Positions 1-8,926 of a stretch of DNA of 64,000 bases are shown in pieces. The notes below the pieces were generated by a model that saw only the letters and a list, made by a program, of their open reading frames with translations, did not search any database and had not been told where the DNA came from. Source of the stretch: Corynebacterium sp. (GTDB lineage Bacteria; Actinomycetota; Actinomycetes; Mycobacteriales; Mycobacteriaceae). The stretch covers positions 57,211 through 121,210 of the forward strand of contig NZ_JAUNLP010000006.1 in assembly GCF_030532195.1 (NCBI RefSeq), in the 5' to 3' direction. Within the stretch, counting starts at the first letter, position 1; every line of letters starts with the position of its first letter. A program made the position numbers and the translations under genes.

Positions 1-389
1 CGAAGAACGCCCAGATTGGCAACGGCTCGAAGGTTCCGCACCTGACCTACGTGGGCGACGCCGAGATTGGCGAGCACTCAAATATTGGCGCCTCGAGCGT
101 GTTCGTCAACTACGACGGTGTGAATAAGCACCGCACCGTGGTTGGCTCGCACGTGCGCACCGGTTCCGACACCATGTTCATCGCTCCGGTGACCGTGGGT
201 GATGGCGCGTACTCGGGTGCAGGTACTGTTATTAAGGACGATGTCCCTCCGGGAGCATTGGCGGTCAGTGGTGGTCGTCAGCGCAACATTGAGGGATGGG
301 TCGCGCGTAAGCGCCCCGGCACTGCTGCGGCTGAGGCCGCACAGGCAGCGCAGGACGCTAACAACAACAAGGAAGACCAGGAAGGCTAG
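1..389 (+). CDS. glmU: GlmU, bifunctional UDP-GlcNAc pyrophosphorylase/acetyltransferase, 3' end only
   Basis: Partial gene entering from the left edge; the first complete codon begins at base 3. About 128 C-terminal residues are present. They begin [20 protein letters not shown] and continue with hexapeptide-type repeats ([34 protein letters not shown]), the left-handed beta-helix acetyltransferase domain of GlmU. This domain acetylates glucosamine-1-phosphate, and the missing N-terminal half adds UMP, giving UDP-GlcNAc for peptidoglycan. The tail is Ala/Gln/Asn rich and ends at a TAG. prs starts 7 bp later, so the two are very likely co-transcribed, an order usual in actinobacteria. Confidence 0.95.
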   Translation, partial: KNAQIGNGSKVPHLTYVGDAEIGEHSNIGASSVFVNYDGVNKHRTVVGSHVRTGSDTMFIAPVTVGDGAYSGAGTVIKDDVPPGALAVSGGRQRNIEGWVARKRPGTAAAEAAQAAQDANNNKEDQEG

Positions 390-396
390 ACGGCAG

Positions 397-1374
397 ATGA
401 CCGGCCAGTGGATCGAAAACCAAAAGAACCTCATGCTCTTCTCCGGACGGGCACACCCGGAGTTGGGCGAGGCAGTTGCTAAGGAGCTCGGGGTTGAGCT
501 CACTCCGATGACGGCCCGCGACTTCGCAAACGGCGAAATCTTCGTTCGTTATGAGGAGTCCGTCCGCGGTTCCGATGCCTTCGTGTTGCAGGCGCACCCG
601 GCACCGCTGAACAAGTGGCTCGTTGAGCAGCTGATCATGATTGACGCGCTCAAGCGCGGTTCAGCAAAGCGTATTACCGCCATCCTGCCGTTCTTCCCGT
701 ACGCCCGCCAGGACAAGAAGCACCGCGGCCGCGAGCCGATTTCCGCTCGCCTGGTCGCCGACCTGCTCAAGACCGCTGGCGCTGACCGCATCGTCTCCGT
801 GGACCTGCACACCGACCAGATTCAGGGCTTCTTCGACGGTCCGGTCGACCACATGCACGCCATGCCGATTCTGTCGGAGTACATCAAGAAGAATTACTCC
901 CTCGACAACTTGGTCGTGGTCTCCCCTGACGCAGGTCGCGTGAAGGTTTCTGAGAAGTGGGCCAACACTCTCGGGGGCGCTCCGCTGGCCTTCATCCACA
1001 AGACCCGCTCTGTCGATGTCGCTAACAAGGTTGTCGCCAACCGCGTGGTCGGCGATGTTTCCGGCAAGACCTGCCTGCTCATCGACGACATGATTGACAC
1101 CGGCGGCACCATCGCAGGCGCTGTCCAGGTCCTGCGCGAGGCCGGCGCTGCTGACGTCATCATCGCCACCACCCACGGTGTCTTTTCCGACCCAGCTCGC
1201 GAGCGCCTGTCCAAGTGCGGTGCACGTGAGGTCATCACCACCGATACCCTGCCGCAGTCCACTGAGGGCTGGGACAACCTGACCGTCCTGCCAATCGCCC
1301 CACTGCTGGCTCAGACGATTCACGAGATCTTCGAAAACGGCTCCGTGACGACTCTCTTCGAAGGCCAGGCTTAA
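397..1374 (+). CDS. prs: Ribose-phosphate pyrophosphokinase (PRPP synthase)
   Basis: 325 residues from the ATG at 397. The frame stays open upstream to 199, but family alignment begins at MTGQWIENQKNLMLFSGRAH, 7 bp after the glmU stop, so the longer start is rejected. The enzyme makes 5-phosphoribosyl-1-pyrophosphate from ribose-5-phosphate and ATP for nucleotide, histidine and tryptophan synthesis. Visible motifs are the catalytic flexible loop RQDKKHRGREPIS (about residue 104), the metal-binding DLHTDQIQGFF and the PRPP loop IDDMIDTGGT (about residues 229-238). Length matches class I PRPP synthases. It shares the glmU transcript and is followed by a strong hairpin terminator. Confidence 0.96.
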   Translation: MTGQWIENQKNLMLFSGRAHPELGEAVAKELGVELTPMTARDFANGEIFVRYEESVRGSDAFVLQAHPAPLNKWLVEQLIMIDALKRGSAKRITAILPFFPYARQDKKHRGREPISARLVADLLKTAGADRIVSVDLHTDQIQGFFDGPVDHMHAMPILSEYIKKNYSLDNLVVVSPDAGRVKVSEKWANTLGGAPLAFIHKTRSVDVANKVVANRVVGDVSGKTCLLIDDMIDTGGTIAGAVQVLREAGAADVIIATTHGVFSDPARERLSKCGAREVITTDTLPQSTEGWDNLTVLPIAPLLAQTIHEIFENGSVTTLFEGQA

Positions 1375-1395
1375 GCTTCTTACGCTTGACGACGA

Positions 1396-1445
1396 AAACC
1401 CCGCCGCGACCGACACCTCAATGGTGTTGGTGGTGGCGGGGTTTG
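1396..1445 (+). terminator. Rho-independent terminator after prs
   Basis: The GC-rich stem pairs AACCCCGCC and following ACC-containing bases with GGTGTT...GGCGGGGTT around a TCAA loop, and ends in a GTTT stretch. It lies 21 bp past the prs stop and separates glmU-prs from rplY. Confidence 0.8.
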
Positions 1446-1624
1446 GTGTTTGTCCTGCTCCTCCATTACAATTTCTCCGGTAAGTCTCGGCGAGGGCGAC
1501 CATCACAGTTGGTTGCCGTTATCGACGCGACGCTCGCAGCCCAACTTTTGCGCCCACCGTGGCATGGATGCGGCACGTGCTCGACTCGACGACTCAGTAT
1601 CGAATCGTTTAGGAGTCCATTTTC

Positions 1625-2266
1625 ATGGCAAAGCCCAACATCATCAAGATTGATGCTCGTAACCGCACCGAGTTTGGCAAGGGTGCCGCTCGCCGTGCCC
1701 GTGTTGCTGGCGACATCCCGGTAGTCATCTACGGCGCTGACCTGGAGGCCCCGAAGCACATCCTCGTTGACTCCCTGGATTTCCACGCTGTCATCCGTAA
1801 CCACGGTGTCAACGCCGTTCTGGACGTCAACCTCGAGGGCGAGTCCCAACTGTCCATGGTTAAGGCTGTCGACCAGAACGCTCTGACCCTGGACATCGAC
1901 CACGCCGACCTGCTGGCTATTCACCGCGGCGAGAAGGTCGAGGTTGAGGTTCCGGTTGTTCCGACCGGCGAGGTTGCTCCGGGTGCTCTGCTCATGCAGG
2001 ATGCAGAGACCATTCTGGTCAACGCACCGGTTCTGGCAATTCCGGAAGAAATCGAGGTTTCCGTCGAGGGTGCCGAGGTCGGCACCATGATCCACGCCGG
2101 CGACGTTACCCTGCCGGAGGGTCTGGTTCTCACCGACGAAGACGACCTGCTCATCTTCAACATCGTTGCTCCGGAGGAGGAGCCGGCTGGTGACGTCGAT
2201 GCCGACATCGAGGGCATGGGCGAGGCCGAGACTCCGGACGAGCCGGCTGAGGAGTCCGCTGAGTAA
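1625..2266 (+). CDS. rplY: 50S ribosomal protein L25 / general stress protein Ctc
   Basis: 213 residues; ATG at 1625 with an AGGAG Shine-Dalgarno (TAGGAGTCC) upstream. The N-terminal half (about 1-95) is the L25 domain that binds 5S rRNA (INARNRTEFGKGAARRARV-like start, VIYGA). The C-terminal half (about 96-185) is the TL5/Ctc beta domain (VPTGEVAPGALLMQDAETI, VPEEIEVSVEGAEVGTMIHA-like strands). The protein ends in an acidic Glu/Asp/Ala tail typical of actinobacterial Ctc. It has its own region between two terminators and is therefore probably transcribed alone. It sits between prs and pth, as in other corynebacteria. Confidence 0.95.
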   Translation: MAKPNIIKIDARNRTEFGKGAARRARVAGDIPVVIYGADLEAPKHILVDSLDFHAVIRNHGVNAVLDVNLEGESQLSMVKAVDQNALTLDIDHADLLAIHRGEKVEVEVPVVPTGEVAPGALLMQDAETILVNAPVLAIPEEIEVSVEGAEVGTMIHAGDVTLPEGLVLTDEDDLLIFNIVAPEEEPAGDVDADIEGMGEAETPDEPAEESAE

Positions 2267-2294
2267 TTTCAGCGTTCCCGCTTAGCTAACTGAC

Positions 2295-2328
2295 AAAGGG
2301 GATGGACATAGCGTCCATCCCCTTTTTT
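2295..2328 (+). terminator. Rho-independent terminator after rplY
   Basis: Near-perfect stem AAAGGGGATGGAC / GTCCATCCCCTTT with an ATAGC loop, followed by a run of T. It lies 28 bp past the rplY stop and is a strong intrinsic terminator. Confidence 0.92.
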
Positions 2329-2397
2329 GGGCTCCACGCTAGCTACCGAGAGTCCAGGAAGCCGAATAACCCCACACCTTATGTCATGATTGAACTC

Positions 2398-3006
2398 ATG
2401 AACGCTTCCACCACGCCCCTGCTTGTCGTGGGCCTCGGCAATCCTGGGCCCAAATATGAGCTGACCCGCCATAACGTCGGTCAACTGGTACTGGATGAAC
2501 TAGCCAGCCGCACGTCTCCGATGCCGTCGTCGTTTAGCGTGCATAAAAAGTCCAACACCGAGATTGTGCAGACGCGGTTTAAGACCTCCGATGGTGGCGA
2601 GCGGCAGGTGATTCTGGCTAAGCCGCGCAGCTACATGAACCTCTCTGGCGGGCCGATTGCCGCGCTGGCGAAGTTCTTTAACGTCGCGCCTGCCGACGTC
2701 GTCGTGGTCCACGATGAGCTCGATTTGGACCCCGGGGTAATTCGCCTCAAGCGCGGTGGCGGAGAAAATGGCCACAACGGTCTGCGGTCGACCTCAAAGT
2801 CGCTGGGCACGAAAGATTACATCCGCGTTCGTGTCGGCATTGGCCGTCCTCCGGGGCGCCAGGATCCGGCCGATTATGTCCTGCGTAACTTCAATGCCAA
2901 GGAGCGCGAGGAGCTGGCTTTTACGCTTCCTGAGGCGGCGGAGGCCGTGGAGCTCATTGCTAGCCACGGCCTGGAGATCGCCCAGAATCAGGTGCACGGA
3001 CGGTAG
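2398..3006 (+). CDS. pth: Peptidyl-tRNA hydrolase
   Basis: 202 residues from the ATG at 2398; an in-frame ATG at 2386 is an equally SD-poor alternative adding four residues. The protein recycles peptidyl-tRNA released by stalled ribosomes. Family hallmarks are [21 protein letters not shown] with the catalytic His (residue 25), [33 protein letters not shown] and GHNGLRS with its conserved Asn. Length fits the bacterial Pth family. The open frame upstream of 2386 overlaps the rplY terminator and is not coding. No ribosome-binding site precedes either start, so a leaderless or short-leader mRNA is possible. Confidence 0.94.
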   Translation: MNASTTPLLVVGLGNPGPKYELTRHNVGQLVLDELASRTSPMPSSFSVHKKSNTEIVQTRFKTSDGGERQVILAKPRSYMNLSGGPIAALAKFFNVAPADVVVVHDELDLDPGVIRLKRGGGENGHNGLRSTSKSLGTKDYIRVRVGIGRPPGRQDPADYVLRNFNAKEREELAFTLPEAAEAVELIASHGLEIAQNQVHGR

Positions 3007-3016
3007 CTACAAATCC

Positions 3017-4468
3017 TTAGAGCTCGTCAATCTGCTTACGCTTCGGGAAGACGCGCGGACGGGCGCCGGCAATCTCCTCAGCGATGCGGATGACCTGGTT
3101 GGAGTAACCGAACTCGTTGTCGTACCAGACGTAGAGCACCAGGTGCTTGCCATTGGCGATGGTGGCCAGACCATCGACGATGCCGGCGTGGGTGGAGCCG
3201 ACGAAGTCGGTGGAGACAACCTCCGGCGAGTGGATGTAGTCAATCTGCTGGCGCAGAACGGACTTCAGGGAAACCTCGCGCAGGTAGTTGTTGACCTCGT
3301 CGCGGTCAACCTCGGTGTCCAGGGTCAGGTTCAACACTGCCATGGAGACATCCGGGGTGGGAACGCGGATAGCGTTACCGGTTAGCTTGCCCTCGAACTC
3401 CGGTAGAGCCTTGGCGACGGCCTTTGCTGCACCAGTCTCGGTGAGAACCATGTTCAGGGTTGCGGCACGGCCACGGCGGGAGCCCTTGTGGAAGTTGTCA
3501 ATGAGGTTCTGGTCATTGGTGAAGGAGTGAACGGTCTCGACGTGACCGAACTCCACACCCCACTTGTCGTTGACAACCTTCAGCACCGGGGTGATGCCGT
3601 TGGTGGTACAGGAAGCAGCCGACAGAATTTGGTCGGAGTCCTCGATGATGTCGTGGTTGATGCCGTAGACGATGTTCTTGATATCGCCCTTGCCCGGAGC
3701 GGTCAACAGCACCTTGGAAACACCCTTGGACTGCAGGTGCTGAGACAGGCCCTCGCGGTCACGCCAGCGGCCGGTGTTGTCGATGACAATCGCATCGTTG
3801 ATGTCGTATGCGGTGTAGTCAACGGTTGCCGGGTCGTTGGAGTAGATGACCTGAATCGGGGTGCCGTTTGCCCAGATGATGTTGTTCTCGCGGTCAACGG
3901 AGATGGTGCCGTCGAAAGCACCGTGAACGGAGTCGCGGCGCAGCAGAGAGGCGCGCTTGACGATGTCCTCATCACCGTTCTTGCGGACGACAATGGCACG
4001 CAGGCGCGGGCCGTTGAACAGGGCCTCGCGAGCCAGCAGGATGCGAGCCAGCAGGCGACCAATACGACCGAAGCCGTAGAGCACAATGTCAGTCTTCGGG
4101 GTGTGGGAGCCAGCGCCGATTACATCGGCAAGCTCGCGGTCGAGGAATGCGCGCAGGTCGCCGCCTTCCTCCTCAAAGCTGGTAGCCAGGGCGCCCAGGT
4201 CGATAGAGGCGGTGCCGAGATCCATCTTGACCAGTTCCTGCAGAATCGGCAGGGTCTGATCCAGCGGTAGCTCCTGCGAGGTAATACGGCGAGCGTAGCG
4301 GTGGGACTTGATGATGTCGGTCTCGGTGACGTTTTCGAGGCGGCGGCCGAAGATCGAAGTCACAACATCGTTATTACGACGCAGCTGTCCCAGGAGGGGA
4401 ATCATCTGCTCTGCAAGGCTGATGCGCTCATTCCAGTCATTGCGCTTGATGGGGGCCGAATCCGACAT
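3017..4468 (-). CDS. gapB: Glyceraldehyde-3-phosphate dehydrogenase, long (480-residue) form
   Basis: 483 residues. The start is the ATG at 4468 because an AGGAGGATTT Shine-Dalgarno sits just before it; the frame stays open farther upstream without support. The NAD-binding stretch YGFGRIGRLLARIL begins near residue 128, leaving an N-terminal extension of about 125 residues that ordinary 335-residue GAPDHs lack. The catalytic Cys is residue 287 in SAASCTTNGITPVL, and the C-terminal WYDNEFGYSNQV is canonical. This long class matches corynebacterial GapB/GapX, which acts mainly in the gluconeogenic direction (family knowledge); cofactor preference cannot be read here. It is convergent with pth. 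Confidence 0.9.
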   Translation of the reverse strand: MSDSAPIKRNDWNERISLAEQMIPLLGQLRRNNDVVTSIFGRRLENVTETDIIKSHRYARRITSQELPLDQTLPILQELVKMDLGTASIDLGALATSFEEEGGDLRAFLDRELADVIGAGSHTPKTDIVLYGFGRIGRLLARILLAREALFNGPRLRAIVVRKNGDEDIVKRASLLRRDSVHGAFDGTISVDRENNIIWANGTPIQVIYSNDPATVDYTAYDINDAIVIDNTGRWRDREGLSQHLQSKGVSKVLLTAPGKGDIKNIVYGINHDIIEDSDQILSAASCTTNGITPVLKVVNDKWGVEFGHVETVHSFTNDQNLIDNFHKGSRRGRAATLNMVLTETGAAKAVAKALPEFEGKLTGNAIRVPTPDVSMAVLNLTLDTEVDRDEVNNYLREVSLKSVLRQQIDYIHSPEVVSTDFVGSTHAGIVDGLATIANGKHLVLYVWYDNEFGYSNQVIRIAEEIAGARPRVFPKRKQIDEL

Positions 4469-4616
4469 AAATCCTCCTGGGCTTTGGGTAAATATGAGTT
4501 CACCCTCAAAGTACCCGTAAACGCGAATTCCAGACATTTTCTCCCCAGCGGGTGCCCCGGGTTGTGCTCTAGCTTTCACCCAATCGGGGGAGGTCGGATA
4601 GTCCCAGCTAGAGCGT

Positions 4617-4630
4617 TACAATATGGCTTA
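4617..4630 (+). promoter_or_regulatory. Candidate leaderless promoter of the HAD hydrolase gene
   Basis: TACAAT at 4617-4622 is a near-consensus -10 hexamer and the ATG follows after only 7 nt, which would place the transcript start at or next to the start codon. No Shine-Dalgarno is present. Confidence 0.55.
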
Positions 4631-5502
4631 TGACGGAAACCGCCAATCTCCCCTACCGCCTTGTCGTCACCGACATGGACGGCACCCTTTTAAATGAGGC
4701 CAAGGAAGTACCTGAGTCCTTTTGGCCCGTCGTAAAGCAGCTGCTTGACCGCGGCGTGCAATTCGCCCCGGCGTCGGGCCGCCAATTCGCCACACTGCAA
4801 GATCAGTTTGCCCCTATTGCCGACCGCATTCCCATCATTGCCGAAAACGGCAACTACGTCGCATACTCCGGTGAGGTCGTCTCTGTTACCAGCATCGACC
4901 ACGAGATTGTCACCACTGTCATCCACGCAATCCGCGACTTCAATGAAAAGCGCGTGGCCACCAGCCGGACTCCCCTGTCCATCATTGTCTGCGGCGCAGC
5001 CAGCGCGTATGCGGAGTTCTTCCCGGCGCACTTCAATATCCCGGAGGAAGTCCAGCAGCTGCAGTTCGACGAAGCCGCGAAGTACTACCTGAAGCTGCAA
5101 AAGGTCGACGATGTCGTGGCCGCTGCCGCCGATGACAATATTGTGAAAATTGCAGTGTTCGACTCCTACCCCGTCGAGGATGAGGCTGCCGATTACCTGC
5201 GGGCACAGAGCAAGCAGCTCCGCGCGGTAGTCTCCGGTCAGCATTGGCTGGATCTCATCGATGCCGATACCAACAAGGGCACTGCCCTGGCCGCACTTCA
5301 GGAGGCAATCGGGGTGAGCGCCGAGGAGACCGTCTGCTTTGTCGATTACCTCAATGATCTGGAACTTATTGACCACGCAGGTACGTCCTACGCCATGGAA
5401 AACGGCCACCCCGAAATCAAGCGCCGCGCGACCGAGGTGGCACCGTCCAACGCGGATGAAGGGGTCATCACCACACTCCGCGAGCTGTTCAACCTTGACT
5501 AG
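4630..5502 (+). CDS. HAD-superfamily (Cof-type) hydrolase
   Basis: 290 residues. The HAD motif I DMDGTLL is at residues 15-21, with Asp15 the predicted phosphorylated nucleophile and Asp17 the acid/base. The C-terminal motif is FVDYLNDLELIDHAGTSYAM, followed by MENGHPEIKRRA, the usual Cof/YidA signature, although the common G-D of the GDxxND motif reads V-D here. Family members dephosphorylate sugar phosphates, pyridoxal phosphate or flavin nucleotides; the substrate cannot be read from sequence. The gene stands alone between gapB (divergent) and prfC, with a predicted leaderless promoter. Confidence 0.85.
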   Translation: MTETANLPYRLVVTDMDGTLLNEAKEVPESFWPVVKQLLDRGVQFAPASGRQFATLQDQFAPIADRIPIIAENGNYVAYSGEVVSVTSIDHEIVTTVIHAIRDFNEKRVATSRTPLSIIVCGAASAYAEFFPAHFNIPEEVQQLQFDEAAKYYLKLQKVDDVVAAAADDNIVKIAVFDSYPVEDEAADYLRAQSKQLRAVVSGQHWLDLIDADTNKGTALAALQEAIGVSAEETVCFVDYLNDLELIDHAGTSYAMENGHPEIKRRATEVAPSNADEGVITTLRELFNLD

Positions 5503-5604
5503 AGCTCAACTAATTGGCTGTTTTCGCAGCACCGGCGGTAAGTTAGAAAGGTTGAACCCTGATGTATTTGTCCCGATTTTCTTTAAAGGAAGCGTAGTCT
5601 CCCC

Positions 5605-7251
5605 GTGACCTCACTCGCCGAAGAAGCAGCTCGTCGCCGGACATTCGCGGTCATTGCACACCCGGATGCCGGTAAGTCCACGCTCACCGAGGCGTTGGCA
5701 CTCCACGCACATGTCATTTCCGAGGCCGGCGCGGTCCACGGCAAGGCCGGCCGCAAGTCCACCGTCTCGGACTGGATGGACATGGAAAAGGACCGCGGCA
5801 TCTCCATCGCCTCCTCCGCGCTGCAGTTCGAGTACCAGCCAGAGGGTCACGATGGCGAACCGTACATGATCAATCTCGTCGACACGCCTGGTCACGCTGA
5901 CTTCTCCGAGGACACCTACCGCGTGCTCACCGCCGTCGACGCCGCAGTCATGCTTGTCGACGGCGCCAAGGGGCTCGAGCCTCAGACGTTGAAGCTGTTC
6001 CGTGTGTGTAAGTCCAATGGAATCCCTATTGTCACCGTCATTAACAAGTGGGACCGCCCGGGTAAGGAGCCCCTGGAGCTCATGGACGAGATTGTCGCCG
6101 AGATTGGTCTGCAGCCAACTCCGCTGTACTGGCCGGTCGGCGAGGCCGGTGACTTCCGCGGTCTGCTCGAACGCGGCGAAGACGGCGAGGCAAAGCATTT
6201 CATCGGTTTTGAGCGCACCGCCGGTGGTGCCACCATCGCCGCCGAGCGCCACCTGACCCCGGAAGAGGCCAGCGCCGAGCAGGGCGATGCCTGGGAGACC
6301 GCCGCGGAGGAGTCCGAACTGCTGTCAGCAGACGGCGCTGACCACGACCAGGAGCTCTACCTGGCAGGCGATACCTCTCCGGTGGTTTTCGCCTCTGCCA
6401 TGCTCAACTGGGGTGTCCACCAGATTCTGGATACTCTCTGCGCACTGGCTCCGGCCCCAGGCCCGCGAGCATCCGACCCGGCTGCCATTGAAGCAGCGGC
6501 GGCTGGCGGGCAAAGTGCCATCGTCGAAAAGCGCGAACCCACTGATCCCTTCTCTGGCGTCGTGTTCAAGGTGCAGGCCGGTATGGATACGCACCACCGC
6601 GACAAGCTGGCGTTTATGCGTGTGGTTTCGGGCGAATTTGACCGCGGTATGCAAGTCACGCATGCACAGTCGGGACGCTCTTTCTCCACGAAGTACGCAC
6701 TGACGGTGTTCGGTCGCACGCGTTCGACGGTCGAGACGGCGTACCCGGGAGACATCGTCGGCCTGGTCAATGCTGGTTCGCTGGCGCCTGGTGACACCAT
6801 TTACACCGGTCCGAAGGTGCAGTTCAAGCCGATGCCGCAGTTCGCGCCGGAGCACTTCCGCACGCTGCGCGCCAAGAGCCTGGGCAAGTACAAGCAGTTC
6901 CGCAAGGCCGTCGAGCAGCTCGATGCCGAAGGCGTTGTTCAGATTCTGCGCAACGACGCACGCGGCGATGCCGCACCGGTCATGGCTGCGGTCGGTCCGA
7001 TGCAGTTCGAGGTCATGATGGCTCGCATGGAAAACGAGTACAACGTCGAGACCATCGCCGAGCCCATCCCCTACTCCGTTGCCCGCCGCACGGATGAAGA
7101 AACCGCGCCGGAGCTGGCAAAACAGCGCGGTGTGGAGCTCTTCACCCGCAGCGATGGCGCGCTGATCGCGCTCTTTGGCGACAAGTGGAAGCTGTCCTTT
7201 ATTGAAAAGGAGCACCCAGAGTTCACGCTGGAGACCTTGGTCGCTGACTAG
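5605..7251 (+). CDS. prfC: Peptide chain release factor 3
   Basis: 548 residues from a GTG at 5605, with an AAAGGA-type SD about 15 nt upstream. A translational GTPase that removes RF1/RF2 from the ribosome after termination. G1 is AHPDAGKST (residues 18-26), the switch II region is DTPGHADFSEDTYR, and G4 is NKWDRPG, the NKxD form typical of RF3. The C-terminal EF-Tu-like and RF3 domains follow (FKVQAGMDTHHRDKLAFMRV, GPMQFEVM). It is slightly longer than the E. coli protein because of an acidic insertion near residues 205-245. Its stop overlaps the convergent coiled-coil gene by 4 bp. Confidence 0.94.
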   Translation: MTSLAEEAARRRTFAVIAHPDAGKSTLTEALALHAHVISEAGAVHGKAGRKSTVSDWMDMEKDRGISIASSALQFEYQPEGHDGEPYMINLVDTPGHADFSEDTYRVLTAVDAAVMLVDGAKGLEPQTLKLFRVCKSNGIPIVTVINKWDRPGKEPLELMDEIVAEIGLQPTPLYWPVGEAGDFRGLLERGEDGEAKHFIGFERTAGGATIAAERHLTPEEASAEQGDAWETAAEESELLSADGADHDQELYLAGDTSPVVFASAMLNWGVHQILDTLCALAPAPGPRASDPAAIEAAAAGGQSAIVEKREPTDPFSGVVFKVQAGMDTHHRDKLAFMRVVSGEFDRGMQVTHAQSGRSFSTKYALTVFGRTRSTVETAYPGDIVGLVNAGSLAPGDTIYTGPKVQFKPMPQFAPEHFRTLRAKSLGKYKQFRKAVEQLDAEGVVQILRNDARGDAAPVMAAVGPMQFEVMMARMENEYNVETIAEPIPYSVARRTDEETAPELAKQRGVELFTRSDGALIALFGDKWKLSFIEKEHPEFTLETLVAD

Positions 7252-7907
7252 TCCTCCGGCAGTGGGGGCTCTTTGCGCAGGTCGCGTGCTGTTGCACGGC
7301 GTACCTCGCGAGGGGCCTCTTCTTCATTCTTGAACCGGAACTTGCTGGTCAGGTCCTTCCACGAGGTCGTAAGCGGCGGCAGCTTATCCAGTGCTTCGCG
7401 GCCGGCGTCCCAGGCATCCGAGGCGATATTTTCCGCTTTACGACGGAGCCTGCGGACCTTCTCCTCCCGCTGGCGCTTGACCTCAGCTGCGTCATTTTGC
7501 CGCTCTCGCTCCTTCTCGAAGGCCTCGGCATCCCGGGCCTCTGCGTCGGAAAGCCTCTTTGATGCGTGTGCTGCGGCATCCCACGCTTCCTCGAGGGACT
7601 CGGCGAGATGCAGCATCGCATCGATGCGTTTTTCCACTTCACGCAGCTTTTCGCGGTAGCCGCTCTGGATATCGAATCGACGCATCAGGCGGCGGGCGCG
7701 CACGGCTTCGTCGCGCCACGTAACAATGGCGCCCTCAGAGATTGACTCGTCGACGATGAAACGCATCGCCCACGGATCGACTTCAGCGCTGGCCAGATTG
7801 TTGCGCACTCGTTCCTCACGATCGAGGACATCCTGCACAAGTCGGCGGGCGCGCTCCTCTGCTTGGTGGGCTCGGGCGGAACGGGAATTATCTGGTCGGA
7901 AACTCAC
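7248..7907 (-). CDS. Conserved hypothetical charged coiled-coil protein
   Basis: 219 residues from a GTG at 7907, preceded by TAGGA. The protein is extremely rich in Arg, Glu and Lys. Long helical heptad-like stretches occur around residues 15-40 and 65-150 (EKERERQNDAAEVKRQREEK is typical), followed by KAENIASDAWDAGREALDKL. There is no signal peptide or membrane segment, and I recognise no catalytic motif. It is probably cytoplasmic and structural or adaptor-like, but no function can be assigned. It overlaps the prfC stop tail to tail and lies 33 bp downstream of ribM on the same strand, so it may be read from the ribM transcript. Confidence 0.7.
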   Translation of the reverse strand: MSFRPDNSRSARAHQAEERARRLVQDVLDREERVRNNLASAEVDPWAMRFIVDESISEGAIVTWRDEAVRARRLMRRFDIQSGYREKLREVEKRIDAMLHLAESLEEAWDAAAHASKRLSDAEARDAEAFEKERERQNDAAEVKRQREEKVRRLRRKAENIASDAWDAGREALDKLPPLTTSWKDLTSKFRFKNEEEAPREVRRATARDLRKEPPLPED

Positions 7908-7940
7908 CTGGTCTATCCTACCGACCTATGCAAGTCTCAC

Positions 7941-8663
7941 CTAGGAGACGTGAGCCGCAGGCTCCTTGCGCACTGCTTCTGTCTCCACTTCCACCGGCGC
8001 ATCCTCGTGAGTGTGCTCCAGGCGAATCCAGGAGATAAAGCCCCAGATAACGAAGCAGCCGTAGAAGAGGTACAGCGCGGCCGACGGGTAGTAACCGCCC
8101 TTGAGAAGGAGTGGCACGCCAACGGCATCAACGGCAATCCAAATCAGCCAGAACTCATTCCAACCGCGCGCCATGCCCCACGTTGCCAGCATCGAGCCGA
8201 CAAAAATCCAGGCATCCGTCCACGGCCCCCACGAGCCCAGCGCTTCAAAGATATTGGCGCAGATCACGGTGGCAATGATGGCCACGGATGCCATGCCAAT
8301 GCGTTCCGACGTCGTCGCCCACCGCGGCTGAATTGCGACATCGTCGCCACCGGTCTGGCGACGAGTCTTCACCCAGTTAAACCAGCCGTAGAGACTGACG
8401 ATGATGAACATGACCTGTCGACCAGCTTGGCCATAGAGATCCAGGTTTTGCGGTGTGTGGAAAACTCCGCCGAGGAAAACGGTAAATAGCAGGGCATTTC
8501 CAATAATGCCGACTGGCCATGCCCAGACTTTGCGCTTCATGCCGAGGACGGCACAGGCAAGACCGAAAAGATTACCAACAATTTCACGAATCAAGATTGG
8601 CGCCCCCGCCACACTGAGCTGCGCAGTGAGGAAACCTACCAACAAATCCGACACGTGTTCCAC
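7941..8663 (-). CDS. ribM: PnuX/RibM-type riboflavin transporter (PnuC fold)
   Basis: 240 residues, GTG start at 8663 with an AAGGAG SD. PnuC-family features are clear: GNLFGLACAVLGMKRKVWAW, PVGIIGN, LDLYGQAGRQ and SLYGWFNWV, with about seven hydrophobic segments. PnuC proteins import vitamin precursors by facilitated diffusion. The FMN riboswitch directly upstream indicates the cargo is riboflavin rather than nicotinamide riboside, as established for corynebacterial PnuX/RibM. The C-terminus is charged (EHTHEDAPVEVETEAVRKE). Expression should fall when FMN is plentiful. The gene is divergent from the YwiC-like gene. Confidence 0.88.
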   Translation of the reverse strand: MEHVSDLLVGFLTAQLSVAGAPILIREIVGNLFGLACAVLGMKRKVWAWPVGIIGNALLFTVFLGGVFHTPQNLDLYGQAGRQVMFIIVSLYGWFNWVKTRRQTGGDDVAIQPRWATTSERIGMASVAIIATVICANIFEALGSWGPWTDAWIFVGSMLATWGMARGWNEFWLIWIAVDAVGVPLLLKGGYYPSAALYLFYGCFVIWGFISWIRLEHTHEDAPVEVETEAVRKEPAAHVS

Positions 8664-8680
8664 GATTTATTCAACTCCTT

Positions 8681-8840
8681 CTCTCCCATCCGGACTATGA
8701 CCGTCGGTTTCGGATTCCAACCGAATCTGCTTGACCTCCGTCTCACGGCCTAGAAACCGTAAAACAGAGCGCTCGCGGACTTATCTGCGCTTCGCGCAGC
8801 TTCACCACCGGTGGGGAATTTCACCCCGCCCTGAGAACGT
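8681..8840 (-). ncRNA. FMN riboswitch (RFN element)
   Basis: Read on the reverse strand, the conserved RFN blocks appear in order: CAGGGCGGGGTGAAATTCCC, then CACCGGTGGTGAAG, CGCGAGCG, a variable arm, ATTCGGTTGGAATCCGAAAC and finally CGACGGTCATAGTCCGGATG. These are the hallmark aptamer segments binding flavin mononucleotide. The element ends about 17 nt before the ribM start codon, and the intervening AAGGAG is that gene's SD. This spacing favours control at the level of translation initiation, with no separate terminator hairpin evident. Confidence 0.95.
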
Positions 8841-8890
8841 GCTTCCAACGTTAGCACCATCCCTATGAATGCATATGTGTTTTATCCAAC

Positions 8891-8926
8891 GTGAACTTTT
8901 TTAATTGCGTATCTAGACTGCGTAGT
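8891..8926 (+). promoter_or_regulatory. Candidate leaderless promoter of the YwiC-like gene
   Basis: GTGAAC at 8891-8896 and TAGACT at 8914-8919 are 17 bp apart, a good -35/-10 spacing, and the ATG at 8927 follows the -10 by 7 nt. No SD is present. Confidence 0.5.
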
